Positions 6,440 through 16,087 of a stretch of DNA of 19,370 nt are shown one piece after another. Below the pieces are notes generated by a model that searched no databases, was not told the DNA's origin, and was given only the letters and a program-made list of their open reading frames with translations. How positions within the stretch are numbered: position 1 is the first letter of the stretch; every line of letters starts with the position of its first letter. This stretch comes from JAVBOF01 sp031550915 (GTDB lineage Bacteria > Bacillota > Clostridia > Christensenellales > MGBC116941). The DNA is taken from contig JAVBOF010000152.1 in the NCBI GenBank assembly GCA_031550915.1, positions 1 to 19,370 on the forward strand, read 5' to 3'. The position numbers and the translations under genes are program-made.

Positions 6440-6461
6440 AGCCACCTCTTTCATATAAATA

Positions 6462-6490
6462 ATCATACATTCATACGGATGAGTTGTCAA
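6462..6490 (-). promoter_or_regulatory. Sigma-A promoter of ygiQ
   Basis: On the minus strand there is a consensus -35 TTGACA at 6490-6485, a 17-nt spacer and a -10 TATGAT at 6467-6462. The start would be near 6455, 16 nt before the ygiQ ATG. Confidence 0.85.
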
Positions 6491-6546
6491 AATCAAGATC
6501 AAAAAATCATGTATCCATTCACTGTGTTTTGCTAAGACTAAGCACA

Positions 6547-6588
6547 GAAGAGAAGAACAAATGCTCTGGTTCAGCTCTTCTTATCTTC
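6547..6588 (+). other. Imperfect hairpin in the leader of the glucan synthase gene
   Basis: GAAGAGAAGAA (6547-6557) pairs with TTCTTATCTTC (6578-6588) with one mismatch around a 20-nt loop, about 30 nt upstream of the start codon. No clear promoter for the plus-strand gene is visible in 6440-6619, so the transcript start and the meaning of the hairpin are open. Confidence 0.3.
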
Positions 6589-6619
6589 ATATTGGTTTTT
6601 ATTTTTGGAGGTGCGTATT

Positions 6620-9600
6620 TTGCCTTTTGGCCAAAATCAGAAGTATAAGCCCGTTGGAGGGCTTTCGTTAAGGGATGTCCGGCTAGAGCCGGATGAATTA
6701 CAAGCCCACGCAAGAGACCTCAGCATAAGCTACACATCACAAAAACGCATAAAATACCGTAACTGGCCTGATATCGCGGAGGAAAAAAAGGTTTTGGTCT
6801 CCGCATATAGATCCGTCTGCGCGGACGCAAAAAACGGTTTTCCCATAGTTCCCGCCGCAGAATGGTTGATAGATAATTTTTATCTTTTAGAAGAGAACTT
6901 GAAGGAGCTTGTTTCAGGCGACCGGCAGTTTGGCCTGCTCCCCTCGATATATTACTCAAATACAAATATGCCGCGGATTTACTGGCTTGCGGCCGAGCTT
7001 ATTATGCATACTGACGGCAATCCGGACGAAAAATCTATATTATCGTTCATACAAGGTTATCAACAGGGTACAGAGCTGGATATGAGCGAGCTGTGGATAT
7101 TGCCGGATATGCTTCGAATAGGGCTGTTGAAGCTGTGCGCACAACTGGCAAGGGAATGTGAATCAGCGCACGACATGCAGGAAAAGGCGCGAAAATGGCT
7201 TGATGTATTACTGTTTTCTGCCGGACACAGGCAGAAGCTCCGCAAGCACCTTATTGCGATGGAACGGGAAACTAACTTTGCGCCGCCGTTTTTGGAAAGC
7301 CTGCTTTCCAGCCTTAGGGAGCATGAAAACACCGCAGAAATGCTTTCCTGGATAGATAAGCGTCTTGAAACCAAGGGTATCACACCCGCCAACGTCATTC
7401 AGGCCGAACATCGCCGGCAAATGCAGAACCAATATCTCATGGGGAATGCCATAACCTCTTTACGCAAGCTGGAAACGCTGTCCTGGGCTTCGACGTTCGA
7501 ATCTCTCAGTTCTGTAGAGCAGCAGCTAAGGAAGGATGAAACGTATCTGCATATGGATTTTTCATCCCGGGAACATTACCGCAAACGTATACGCAAACTG
7601 GCTTTAGAGTTGGATACATCCGAAGCATTGATCGCAAAGAAGGCCGTTGATTGCGCACAGGGTAAGGACGGTCGCTTTGCCGAGGCGGGATGGTATTTTT
7701 GGAATGGCTTAAAGGACCTACTTTCCGCGTTGGATCAGAGCCCCAGCCAAAAAATGAAATTCACGGGCTGGTCTAAGAGGCACGCGCGGTCATTATATAA
7801 GTGCTCTATAATAATTGCCAGTTTTATCTTATGCGTTCTGACATATTATTTACTCGCAGAAGCAGACCGATATTTCTCGCTGGCTTTGGCAATTATCTCT
7901 TTTTTGCCGTTATTCGGCATATGTCAGGCCATCGCGGGCAGGATTTCGACCATGCTAAAGAAGCCGGTCTTTTTATCTAAGCTGGATTTTCAGAATAATA
8001 TTCCGGAGGAGCACGCGTGTATGGTCGTAGTACCGACTTTGATATCCTCAAAGGAACGGGCTTTAGAGATCATTGCGCAGATGGAGGTATACTATCTTTC
8101 CAACCAGAGTAAAAACATGTATTTCTCTTTGCTGGGCGATTTTCCAGACAACAAGCTTAAAGAGCTTGCGGGTGAGGATGAGATAATTGCCGCAGCAGAG
8201 GCTGAAATATACCGCCTGAACGAAAAATACCCGGGCGATGTACCTGTATTTTATTATCTGCACAGGGAACGTGAATGGCACGAGCGAGATGGAATGTTTA
8301 TGGGCAAGGACCGCAAGCGTGGCGCTTTGATGGATTTTATGCGCTTGCTTTTGGATGAAGAAAGTGGTACTTGGCTCTCAATGCCGAATGAAATGCCGGA
8401 TGTCAAATATGTTTTGACGCTGGATGCCGATACACAGTTGCCGAGGGATTCCGCTATCCGTCTCGTATCAACGCTGGCACATCCGCTCAACTCTCCGGTT
8501 TTGGTTGACGGAAAACTCGTATACGGGTATTCTGTCCTGCAACCCCGCCTTGGCGTTACCGTTACCAGCGCCGCGAGATCCCCCTTTGCTTTGATCTTCT
8601 CCGGCCAAACCGGTGTGGATCCGTATACTTTTGCTGTATCGGATGTATATCAGGATCTTTTTGGCGAGGGCATTTTTACGGGAAAGGGCATATTTGAGCT
8701 TCGGTCGTTTATGCAGCTCGTTGACGGATGGATCGCCCAAAGTTCCTTTGTCAGTCATGACCTTTTGGAAGGATGTTTGGCTAAGGTTGGTCTTGTGACC
8801 GATGTGGAGCTCATCGATGGTTATCCATACAATTATGTATCATACTGCAAACGCCAGCACCGTTGGACAAGGGGTGATTGGCAGTTTATGCCCTGGCTTT
8901 TCCCCCGTGTCCGTACGGAAAAAGGGACAAGAAAAAACCCGTTGAAGGCGATGTCTAAGTGGAAGATATTCGACAATATGCGAAGGAGCCTTCAACCTTT
9001 GCTCCTTATGCTTCTGCTGGTGTTTGGCATACTGCTGCCAGGGAAGCTTGCCGTATGCCTTACAATCGTATTGCTGGCACTATGTATATATCTTGTTTTT
9101 GATACACTTGCCTTGTTAAAGAACTTTTTTTCCCGCAAGGCAAAAAAGACGCGCTTGAGCAGGGCGCTTTATGATCTGCGAAATTCTTTTCTGCAGGCCA
9201 TTCTGAATCTGGTTTTCCTGCCGTATGACGCGCTGAATATGGCGGACGCCATTATACGCGCGGTCTACCGCATGGCAATAAGCCGAAAGAAGATGCTTGA
9301 ATGGGTCACTGCCGCGGACGCCGAACGAAACAGCTCAAACGATCTATCAAGCTATTTCAAAAGGATGTGGATATCCCCTGTTTTGGGATTCGTGCTTTCC
9401 ACTGCGTCATACTATCTCTGCCAGCCAAACTGGTGGGGGTGTTTTCCGTTGTTTGCAGCATGGATAGCCGCACCGCTGATCGCCTATGCCGTAAGCCAGC
9501 CGTTTGTTTCCGGAAAAAGCAATCTTAACGAATCAGACAAGGATGAGCTATATGCCATTGCAAGGAAAACCTGGCGCTATTTTGAAGATTTTGCCGGAAG

Positions 9601-12600
9601 CCAGAACGGTTTTTTGGCGCCTGACAATTACCAGATACAACCACGCAAAGGTCTTGTGGAAAGAACATCTCCCACAAATATTGGCTTTACAATGCTTGCG
9701 ACGCTGGATGCGCATCATCTAGGCTTCATAGGCCTCACCCGGCTTGCGCACAGGATCGGCGGCACTATGGAGACGGTAAGCCGGTTGGAAAAATGGAATG
9801 GCCACCTCTACAACTGGTACGATACCCGCACCATGGAAACACTACGGCCAAAATATGTATCCTCCGTTGATAGCGGAAACCTCGCATCTATGGCCCTGCT
9901 GTGCTCAAGAGGGTTTGAAAGCTCTCTGTCTGCACCCCATTTTGGACAGGCTAGAGCAAATGGCTTTTTGCAAACGCTCAAGCTATCGCTCTTTGACGAA
10001 GACGAAACACGTGTAAAAAAACTCAGCGGTATGATGAACACATTGGCGTCATCAAAGGAAAGCACCTGGCGCGACCATTTGCAGTGGCTGGAATTATTGG
10101 AGGATCTGTCGCAATTGCCGGACAGGGCTGCTTCACATCCCTGGACCGAGCGTTTAAAGCTCATGGCTCAGGAAGCGTCGCAGGATATGCAGGCTTATAT
10201 GCCGTGGGTCTACCTTATTAAAAAGATTCCTTATGAGATCGACGCGACTACCGGCGCCTTTTTTCAATTGATAAGCGAAAACTCGGCGCCAAAAAAAATG
10301 ATCGAAAATGAAAACGAAATATTGGAATCCCTTTCCCATGTTATAATCAATGCCCGTAAAAAGAAGGACCACACCGAGTTTATAGAGCATCTGCAAGCCG
10401 CTGTCGCTGAGTCGTTTATTTCCGCAAACAACATAATAAGCCGTGTCACAACTATCACCCGATCGCTTGAAGAACTTATGTACGGCACAGATTTCAAATC
10501 CCTGTATGACGAACAGCGCGAGCTTTTTTGCATAGGTTTCGATGCCGAAACAGGTAAGGCCAGCAACAGCTATTACGATTTACTGGCTTCTGAAGCACGG
10601 CTCACAAGCATTTTGGCAATCGCTAAGGGGGATATACCCCAAAAACATTGGTTTAGGCTCGGCCGTCCGCTTACCCTGGTAGGTGACCGCCGTATGTTAA
10701 TATCATGGGGCGGGACTATGTTTGAGTATCTGATGCCCCAGCTTTTTTTGAAGAATTTTGACCTTACCTTGTTGTATGAAACATATGAATCCGTGCTTGT
10801 CGCGCAAAAATCCTTTGCGGAAAGCATGCATACTCCTTGGGGGGTTTCCGAATCCGGATATTACGCGTTTGATCTTTCCATGTACTATCAATATAAATCG
10901 TTCGGGGTACCAAAAACAGGATTGAAATCCGGATTGAGCAAGGATGTCGTCATATCCCCGTATTCATCCTTCCTGGCGCTTATGACAAACCCCTCCGAAG
11001 CGTGCAAAAACATACGTATGCTGAAAAGCGAGGGCGTTGAAGGCGAATATGGCTTTTATGAAGCTGTAGATTATACGCTTTCCAGATCGGAAGGCAAAAG
11101 GAAGCATATGATAGTTAAAAGCCATATGGCCCATCACATGGGCATGTCGCTTGCCGCGATCGATAATTGCCTCAACGACGGGATATTGGCGGAGCTCTTT
11201 CATTCAGATCCTATAATTAAATCCGCCGAACTGCTTTTGCAGGAACGTCTACCCTCGCGTAGCGTGCATATAAAAGAATACGAGGATACACATGAAGAAC
11301 AGCCCATACGTATGCAGGAGATCAGCGCAAACCGTATAATAACGGATTGCGGAGGCCCTCCGAAATGCCATATGCTTTCCAATGGAAGGTATTCGATTAT
11401 GCTGACACACACCGGCGTAGGCTATTCAGAATGCTCTGGAATAGCGGTTAACCGGTGGAGGCCGGACGCGTGTGTGCAGGAGTATGGAATGTTCACTATA
11501 ATTAAGGATAGCGGAAAGGATATGGTCTTTTCCACTGCATTCCAGCCGCTCGGCTATGTGCCGGAAAGTTACGAAGTGCGCTTTGAGCCGGACAAAGCCA
11601 GTTTTATGCGCAAAGATGGGCCATACCGTACAAAAATGGAGGTTTGTATCACCCCGGAGGACGATGTCGAGATACGCAGGCTCACAATACAGAATTCCGG
11701 CCCGGAATCGAATATATCCGCATACAGCTTTTTTGAGCCGCTGCTATGTGACCAACGCGACGACATAGCGCATATGGCCTTTTCTAATCTTTCTATTGAA
11801 ACCGAATTTTTGGCCGAATACAGCGCTTTGATCGTCAAGCGCAGGCCGCGGCAACGCGGCGCGGCGGAAAGGTATCTGCTGTTTATGGTTGCAGGTGGGG
11901 ATTGTCCTGCGGATTACGAAACCGACCGCAGCCGTTTTTATGGGCGAACCAGAGGGCCGGGCACACCGGTGCAAATCGACGAAGGCTTTTTAGGCAGGAA
12001 TACGGGGGCGGTATTGGATCCAATCCTTTGCCTTGAACAGAAAATGGATATCAAACAGGGGGAGAGCAAATCCATCATATTCGTGACGGGAGTCGCAAAG
12101 GACCGGGCGCATGCCCTCGAATTGGCAGCACGCTACAGCAGGCCGGAGAATACGGATAAAGCTTTTGAAATGGCTTGGACATATAGTCAGGTGGAATTGC
12201 GCTATCTTGGAATGAATTCCGCGCAGGCGAATATATTCCAGGAGCTTGTAGCCCCGTTGATATTCCGGCTTAAAAATACCGCGAGCGGAACAGCGCCAAA
12301 GGGCTCCAAGGAAGGGCTTTGGCGGTTTGGAATATCCGGGGATATACCGTATGTGCTCGTAAATATACGGGATGTTGCGGATCTTAACGCTGTGCGGCAG
12401 ATTATCGGCGCGCATGAATTCTTACGTATCAAGGGCTTGATATTTGATCTGGTTCTGTTGATAGAATACGAAAACGACTATCAGCAGACACTGAAGGACC
12501 GGCTGGATGAATTGATATCATCTAGCCACGCAAGGGATCTGCGTTATACAAGCGGCGGGATCTTTGAACTTAACGGCAAGGACCTTTCCGAAACGGAGAC

Positions 12601-15115
12601 TGAACTTTTGAAAGCCTATACACAGTTGTATCTTGATGCTTCAACCGGCCTAGGTGAACAGATACGGCTGAACCTGCAGCAAAGACCAAATAATTTCATG
12701 GCAAAAACCCATGCGGAATACGGGGAAATCCTCAAGGAATCTCATGAGTTGCTGTTCGAAAACGGCATCGGCGGCTTCTCAAAAGACGGTATGGAATATG
12801 TCATACGTCTTGCGGATGGAGCGACGACACCGGCGCCATGGACTAACATAATAGCGAACGAGAGATTTGGTTTTGCTATAACGGAGAGCGGAGGCGGCTA
12901 TACATGGTTCCAAAATTGCCGCGAAAACAGGATAACGACTTTCAATAATGATGCTGTAAAGGATAATTTCAGCGAAATCCTGTATTTTCGTGATTCCGAA
13001 ACTGGCAGGTATTGGAACCCCTGCAGGGGCCCTGTGAGAGCGCCGGGACATTATACCGTCCGGCACGGCGCGGGTTACTCAGGCTTTGAATATGGAGGGT
13101 TTGGGCTTCAGCAGAATATATGCATATACTCCGACGCCAACCTGCCGATCAAATACACCGACTGCATAATCTCAAACCCCGGTAGTGAAAAAAGAAAGCT
13201 GGATATCTTCTATTACATCCGCCCTAATATGGGTTTTACCGACGATGAGCACACCGCAGTATGGTATACGGAAGACTCAAAAGCCATGCTGATGCAGAAT
13301 CCATATAATATACGTTATGGTTCAAATGTGGCGTTCGTTTGCGTGCCCGGGTATGAATACTCCTATTGCTGCAGTCAAATCGATTTTATTGGCTTGAACC
13401 ATGGCTTAGACAGGCCGCTCGCGCTTGCATGCGACAAACTGCCAAACAACGGCGCTACCTATGGCGCACCGTGTGCGGCTATGCAGATTAGCGTTGAGAT
13501 ACCCGCAGGCGAGAGCATACAACTGTGTTTTATGATGGGGTGCGGGGAGGATATGACCGAAACCGAGCATTTGCTGGATGTATGTCAAATGCCGCTTGCA
13601 GCACAAAAGGCCATTGACGCCGTACGCGGTAAATGGAACGACCTACTTGGCAAGGTAAAGGTCGAAACGCCGGATACCGCGATGGATTTTATGTTGAACC
13701 ATTGGTTGAAATATCAGGTATTTTCCTCTAGGCTTTGGGGCAAAAGCGGCTTCTATCAGTCCGGCGGCGCGTTTGGTTTTCGCGACCAGCTTCAGGATAG
13801 CCTTTCACTGATGATGAGTTTTCCAGAGATCACAAAGCGGCAGATACTTTTAAATTGTTCGCACCAGTTTATAGAAGGGGATGTACAGCACTGGTGGCAT
13901 GAACCACGTACAGGTGTCCGCACTAAGATAAGTGACGATGTTTTTTGGCTGGTATATTCGGTGGTAAATTATTTGGATTGCAGCGGGGATTTATCTATGC
14001 TGGATGAAGAAATACCTTATCTGGAAGGTAATTTTGTGCCTGAAGGCGAGCACAATATATACGAAACTCCCTTTGTATCAGATGTGGCCGAAAGCGTTTA
14101 TCTGCATTGCCAAAGAGCTTTAGACAGCGTAAAATTCGGCGAACACGGCTTGCCGCTCATCGGTTGCGGGGATTGGAACGACGGCATGGACAGGGTCGGC
14201 GAGCTAGGGCGCGGCGAAAGCGTCTTTAACGCGTGGATAGGTATCATATGCTTTAGCCGTTTTGCTGAAATATGTACGGAACGCGGTGACAAGGAGATGG
14301 CGCATGAATACGCTTCACGCGCAGACGATCTTCTGAGAGCTGTGGAGACCCACGGGTGGGACGGCCAGTGGTACAGACGTGCATATTTCGACGATGGTAC
14401 TCCACTTGGTTCCACAGCCAACCCTGAATGCTCGATAGACTGTCTCTCGCAGGCCTGGGCGGTTTTCTGTGGCAAGGCTTCCAATCAACGAATAGATATG
14501 GCCATGCGTTCGCTGGAAAACAGGCTGATAGACAAGGAACACGGCATTATTGCTTTGCTTACTCCGCCGTTTGATTCATGGGATGTCAACGTCGGATACA
14601 TCGCGGGATATGTGCCGGGCGTACGCGAAAACGGCGGCCAATATTCCCACGCCGCAGTTTGGACGATAATTGCGATGTGCCTGCTGGAGCGCAGGAATGA
14701 CGCCCATTTCCTCTGGAATATGATAAACCCGATAAGCCACACCTCCAGCTTCATAGAAACCTCCCGCTATAAGGGCGAACCGTACGTCATCGCAGGAGAC
14801 GTGTATTCTGCCGCAAACCACAAGGGGCGCGCAGGCTGGACATGGTACACCGGCAGCGCAGGCTGGATGTACCGCGCCGGAGTGGAGCATGTCTTGGGCA
14901 TACAAAAGAGGGGCAATAATCTTGAGATAAAGCCCTGCGTACCTCCAAACTGGCAGAAGTATTATGTAGAGTTCTCTTTTGGAAAGAGCCTGTATAAAAT
15001 AAACATCTTTTTGGATGGAAAGGATGAATTAATGCTGGATGGCCTTGATTGCGAAACCGGCCTCGTACCGCTTGTGGACGACGGGGCAAAGCATATGGTA
15101 GAAGCGCACAGGTGA
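6620..15115 (+). CDS. Cyclic beta-1,2-glucan synthase-type giant enzyme (GT84 / glycoamylase-like / GH94)
   Basis: This 2831-residue membrane protein has the length and order of cyclic beta-1,2-glucan synthases (NdvB/ChvB/Cgs). An N-terminal region is followed by two membrane segments near 393-440. The GT84 processive transferase core has D602-A-D604, HD714 and Q746-HRW, as in UDP-glucose-using GT-A synthases, with more membrane segments near 790-835 and 918-962. The middle module (about 968-1535) carries the glycoamylase-like PF10091 block from MFEYLMP (1367), with Glu1411 in VSESGYY and Glu1481 in YGFYEAVD. In known enzymes this region is the cyclising module. Then come beta-sandwich and GH94-like modules, with GDWNDGMD at 2517-2524 (acid Asp2521), thought to set chain length by phosphorolysis. 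The start is TTG 6620, 8 nt after GGAGG; the upstream TTG at 6605 overlaps the ribosome binding site. Whether the product is cyclic or linear is not provable from sequence. Confidence 0.9.
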   Translation: MPFGQNQKYKPVGGLSLRDVRLEPDELQAHARDLSISYTSQKRIKYRNWPDIAEEKKVLVSAYRSVCADAKNGFPIVPAAEWLIDNFYLLEENLKELVSGDRQFGLLPSIYYSNTNMPRIYWLAAELIMHTDGNPDEKSILSFIQGYQQGTELDMSELWILPDMLRIGLLKLCAQLARECESAHDMQEKARKWLDVLLFSAGHRQKLRKHLIAMERETNFAPPFLESLLSSLREHENTAEMLSWIDKRLETKGITPANVIQAEHRRQMQNQYLMGNAITSLRKLETLSWASTFESLSSVEQQLRKDETYLHMDFSSREHYRKRIRKLALELDTSEALIAKKAVDCAQGKDGRFAEAGWYFWNGLKDLLSALDQSPSQKMKFTGWSKRHARSLYKCSIIIASFILCVLTYYLLAEADRYFSLALAIISFLPLFGICQAIAGRISTMLKKPVFLSKLDFQNNIPEEHACMVVVPTLISSKERALEIIAQMEVYYLSNQSKNMYFSLLGDFPDNKLKELAGEDEIIAAAEAEIYRLNEKYPGDVPVFYYLHREREWHERDGMFMGKDRKRGALMDFMRLLLDEESGTWLSMPNEMPDVKYVLTLDADTQLPRDSAIRLVSTLAHPLNSPVLVDGKLVYGYSVLQPRLGVTVTSAARSPFALIFSGQTGVDPYTFAVSDVYQDLFGEGIFTGKGIFELRSFMQLVDGWIAQSSFVSHDLLEGCLAKVGLVTDVELIDGYPYNYVSYCKRQHRWTRGDWQFMPWLFPRVRTEKGTRKNPLKAMSKWKIFDNMRRSLQPLLLMLLLVFGILLPGKLAVCLTIVLLALCIYLVFDTLALLKNFFSRKAKKTRLSRALYDLRNSFLQAILNLVFLPYDALNMADAIIRAVYRMAISRKKMLEWVTAADAERNSSNDLSSYFKRMWISPVLGFVLSTASYYLCQPNWWGCFPLFAAWIAAPLIAYAVSQPFVSGKSNLNESDKDELYAIARKTWRYFEDFAGSQNGFLAPDNYQIQPRKGLVERTSPTNIGFTMLATLDAHHLGFIGLTRLAHRIGGTMETVSRLEKWNGHLYNWYDTRTMETLRPKYVSSVDSGNLASMALLCSRGFESSLSAPHFGQARANGFLQTLKLSLFDEDETRVKKLSGMMNTLASSKESTWRDHLQWLELLEDLSQLPDRAASHPWTERLKLMAQEASQDMQAYMPWVYLIKKIPYEIDATTGAFFQLISENSAPKKMIENENEILESLSHVIINARKKKDHTEFIEHLQAAVAESFISANNIISRVTTITRSLEELMYGTDFKSLYDEQRELFCIGFDAETGKASNSYYDLLASEARLTSILAIAKGDIPQKHWFRLGRPLTLVGDRRMLISWGGTMFEYLMPQLFLKNFDLTLLYETYESVLVAQKSFAESMHTPWGVSESGYYAFDLSMYYQYKSFGVPKTGLKSGLSKDVVISPYSSFLALMTNPSEACKNIRMLKSEGVEGEYGFYEAVDYTLSRSEGKRKHMIVKSHMAHHMGMSLAAIDNCLNDGILAELFHSDPIIKSAELLLQERLPSRSVHIKEYEDTHEEQPIRMQEISANRIITDCGGPPKCHMLSNGRYSIMLTHTGVGYSECSGIAVNRWRPDACVQEYGMFTIIKDSGKDMVFSTAFQPLGYVPESYEVRFEPDKASFMRKDGPYRTKMEVCITPEDDVEIRRLTIQNSGPESNISAYSFFEPLLCDQRDDIAHMAFSNLSIETEFLAEYSALIVKRRPRQRGAAERYLLFMVAGGDCPADYETDRSRFYGRTRGPGTPVQIDEGFLGRNTGAVLDPILCLEQKMDIKQGESKSIIFVTGVAKDRAHALELAARYSRPENTDKAFEMAWTYSQVELRYLGMNSAQANIFQELVAPLIFRLKNTASGTAPKGSKEGLWRFGISGDIPYVLVNIRDVADLNAVRQIIGAHEFLRIKGLIFDLVLLIEYENDYQQTLKDRLDELISSSHARDLRYTSGGIFELNGKDLSETETELLKAYTQLYLDASTGLGEQIRLNLQQRPNNFMAKTHAEYGEILKESHELLFENGIGGFSKDGMEYVIRLADGATTPAPWTNIIANERFGFAITESGGGYTWFQNCRENRITTFNNDAVKDNFSEILYFRDSETGRYWNPCRGPVRAPGHYTVRHGAGYSGFEYGGFGLQQNICIYSDANLPIKYTDCIISNPGSEKRKLDIFYYIRPNMGFTDDEHTAVWYTEDSKAMLMQNPYNIRYGSNVAFVCVPGYEYSYCCSQIDFIGLNHGLDRPLALACDKLPNNGATYGAPCAAMQISVEIPAGESIQLCFMMGCGEDMTETEHLLDVCQMPLAAQKAIDAVRGKWNDLLGKVKVETPDTAMDFMLNHWLKYQVFSSRLWGKSGFYQSGGAFGFRDQLQDSLSLMMSFPEITKRQILLNCSHQFIEGDVQHWWHEPRTGVRTKISDDVFWLVYSVVNYLDCSGDLSMLDEEIPYLEGNFVPEGEHNIYETPFVSDVAESVYLHCQRALDSVKFGEHGLPLIGCGDWNDGMDRVGELGRGESVFNAWIGIICFSRFAEICTERGDKEMAHEYASRADDLLRAVETHGWDGQWYRRAYFDDGTPLGSTANPECSIDCLSQAWAVFCGKASNQRIDMAMRSLENRLIDKEHGIIALLTPPFDSWDVNVGYIAGYVPGVRENGGQYSHAAVWTIIAMCLLERRNDAHFLWNMINPISHTSSFIETSRYKGEPYVIAGDVYSAANHKGRAGWTWYTGSAGWMYRAGVEHVLGIQKRGNNLEIKPCVPPNWQKYYVEFSFGKSLYKINIFLDGKDELMLDGLDCETGLVPLVDDGAKHMVEAHR

Positions 15116-15130
15116 GCGGGCGGTATGCTT

Positions 15131-16072
15131 TTATGCCCTGCAAACAATGGCTATCCAATCGTTCATGCGGTTCATTTCCAGTATTTCGAAGCCGCAATGT
15201 TCCAGCGTTTCGCATACATCGAACCTGCGGCCGAAATAGATGCCTGAGGCTATCAGTATTCCGCTTTTTTTCAGCAGTGGTTTAATATACGGCGATAAGA
15301 TGATTATTACGTCTGCAATTATATTTGCGGCAATGATATCGTATTGTCTCTTATTAACGCTGTGCCGAAATACCTCATCACCCAGCAGATCACCGCATTC
15401 AAAGATTGTTTTATCTCTTGCAAAGCCGTTCTTCATTGCGTTCTTACGAGATATATCCACAGCCAGCGGGTCTATGTCTATGCCATGTGCGCTGCCCGCG
15501 CCAAGCAGAACTGAGGCAATGGCCAATATTCCGCTGCCGCAGCCTAAGTCCAGCATATCCGCACCGGGAAAAACTCGTTTTTCCAATTCCTGCAGGCACA
15601 TCGCCGTCGTTTCATGCGTACCTGTCCCAAAAGCCATTCCGGGGTCTATCCGCAAAACGTGCCTACCGGATGCTTCAGACTGCTCCCACTCGGGAAGGAT
15701 AAGCAGCTTCTCGCCAATCTCAACGGGTTTGTAATACTGCTTCCAATTGTTTGCCCAATCCTCTTCCTGCATGATATCAACACGGATTTCTTTCACAACG
15801 CCGGATGCTTCTGATACATCCTTGATCCGTTTTAAATCGCTTTCTCCGGAAACGCTGTCCGGAAGATAGATACGGATACACGGGCCCGTTGCACTAGCCA
15901 GTTCCTTAGCGTCCGCCATTTCCCAGGATCTTTGCTGTTCGTTCAAAAATTGCTGGATCCTCTCCTCACTCTCGATTATTTCAAACTGTTCAAAGCCATT
16001 CACGCAAAGCAATTCCGCGAGCGTGTCCTGATCGTTTGTACCGGTATATAAAGCTACCCGTTGCCATAACAT
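15131..16072 (-). CDS. prmA: Ribosomal protein L11 methyltransferase
   Basis: PrmA transfers methyl groups from SAM to lysines and the N-terminus of ribosomal protein L11 in the cytoplasm. The 313-residue length is usual. An N-terminal substrate-recognition domain opens MLWQRVALYT, matching the family's M.W.ev.i.t start. The linker signature DPGMAFGTGTHETT is at 143-156, SAM motif I DLGCGSG at 175-181, the acidic motif GIDIDPLAV at 197-205, and the NPPY-equivalent AANIIADV at 248-255. ATG 16072 has GGAGG 9 nt upstream and fits the family start better than TTG 16078, which is only 3 nt from it. The gene lies 15 nt downstream of the HD-domain gene and its ribosome binding site follows that gene's stop closely, so they form an operon. 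It is convergent with the glucan synthase gene with only 15 bp between stops. Confidence 0.95.
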   Translation of the reverse strand: MLWQRVALYTGTNDQDTLAELLCVNGFEQFEIIESEERIQQFLNEQQRSWEMADAKELASATGPCIRIYLPDSVSGESDLKRIKDVSEASGVVKEIRVDIMQEEDWANNWKQYYKPVEIGEKLLILPEWEQSEASGRHVLRIDPGMAFGTGTHETTAMCLQELEKRVFPGADMLDLGCGSGILAIASVLLGAGSAHGIDIDPLAVDISRKNAMKNGFARDKTIFECGDLLGDEVFRHSVNKRQYDIIAANIIADVIIILSPYIKPLLKKSGILIASGIYFGRRFDVCETLEHCGFEILEMNRMNDWIAIVCRA

Positions 16073-16087
16073 CGGCAATATCCTCCA

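Noticed and set aside
6440..6502. Longer N-terminus for ygiQ starting at 6502
   Set aside because: It would begin upstream of a consensus promoter (6490-6462), and the ribosome binding site and family alignment fix ATG 6439.
9808..10164. Several 60-140 codon open frames opposite or overlapping the glucan synthase gene, such as this one and 11990-12415, 14098-14484 and 14787-15215
   Set aside because: They have no recognisable motifs or ribosome binding sites, and they overlap a continuous, motif-rich coding frame.
15116..15130. Terminator between the glucan synthase and prmA stops
   Set aside because: Only 15 bp separate the stops. A GGGC/GCCC pairing nearby is too short and has no T-tract.
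15240..15734. 164-codon plus-strand frame opposite prmA
   Set aside because: It is a shadow of prmA, which carries the PrmA signature and SAM motifs.
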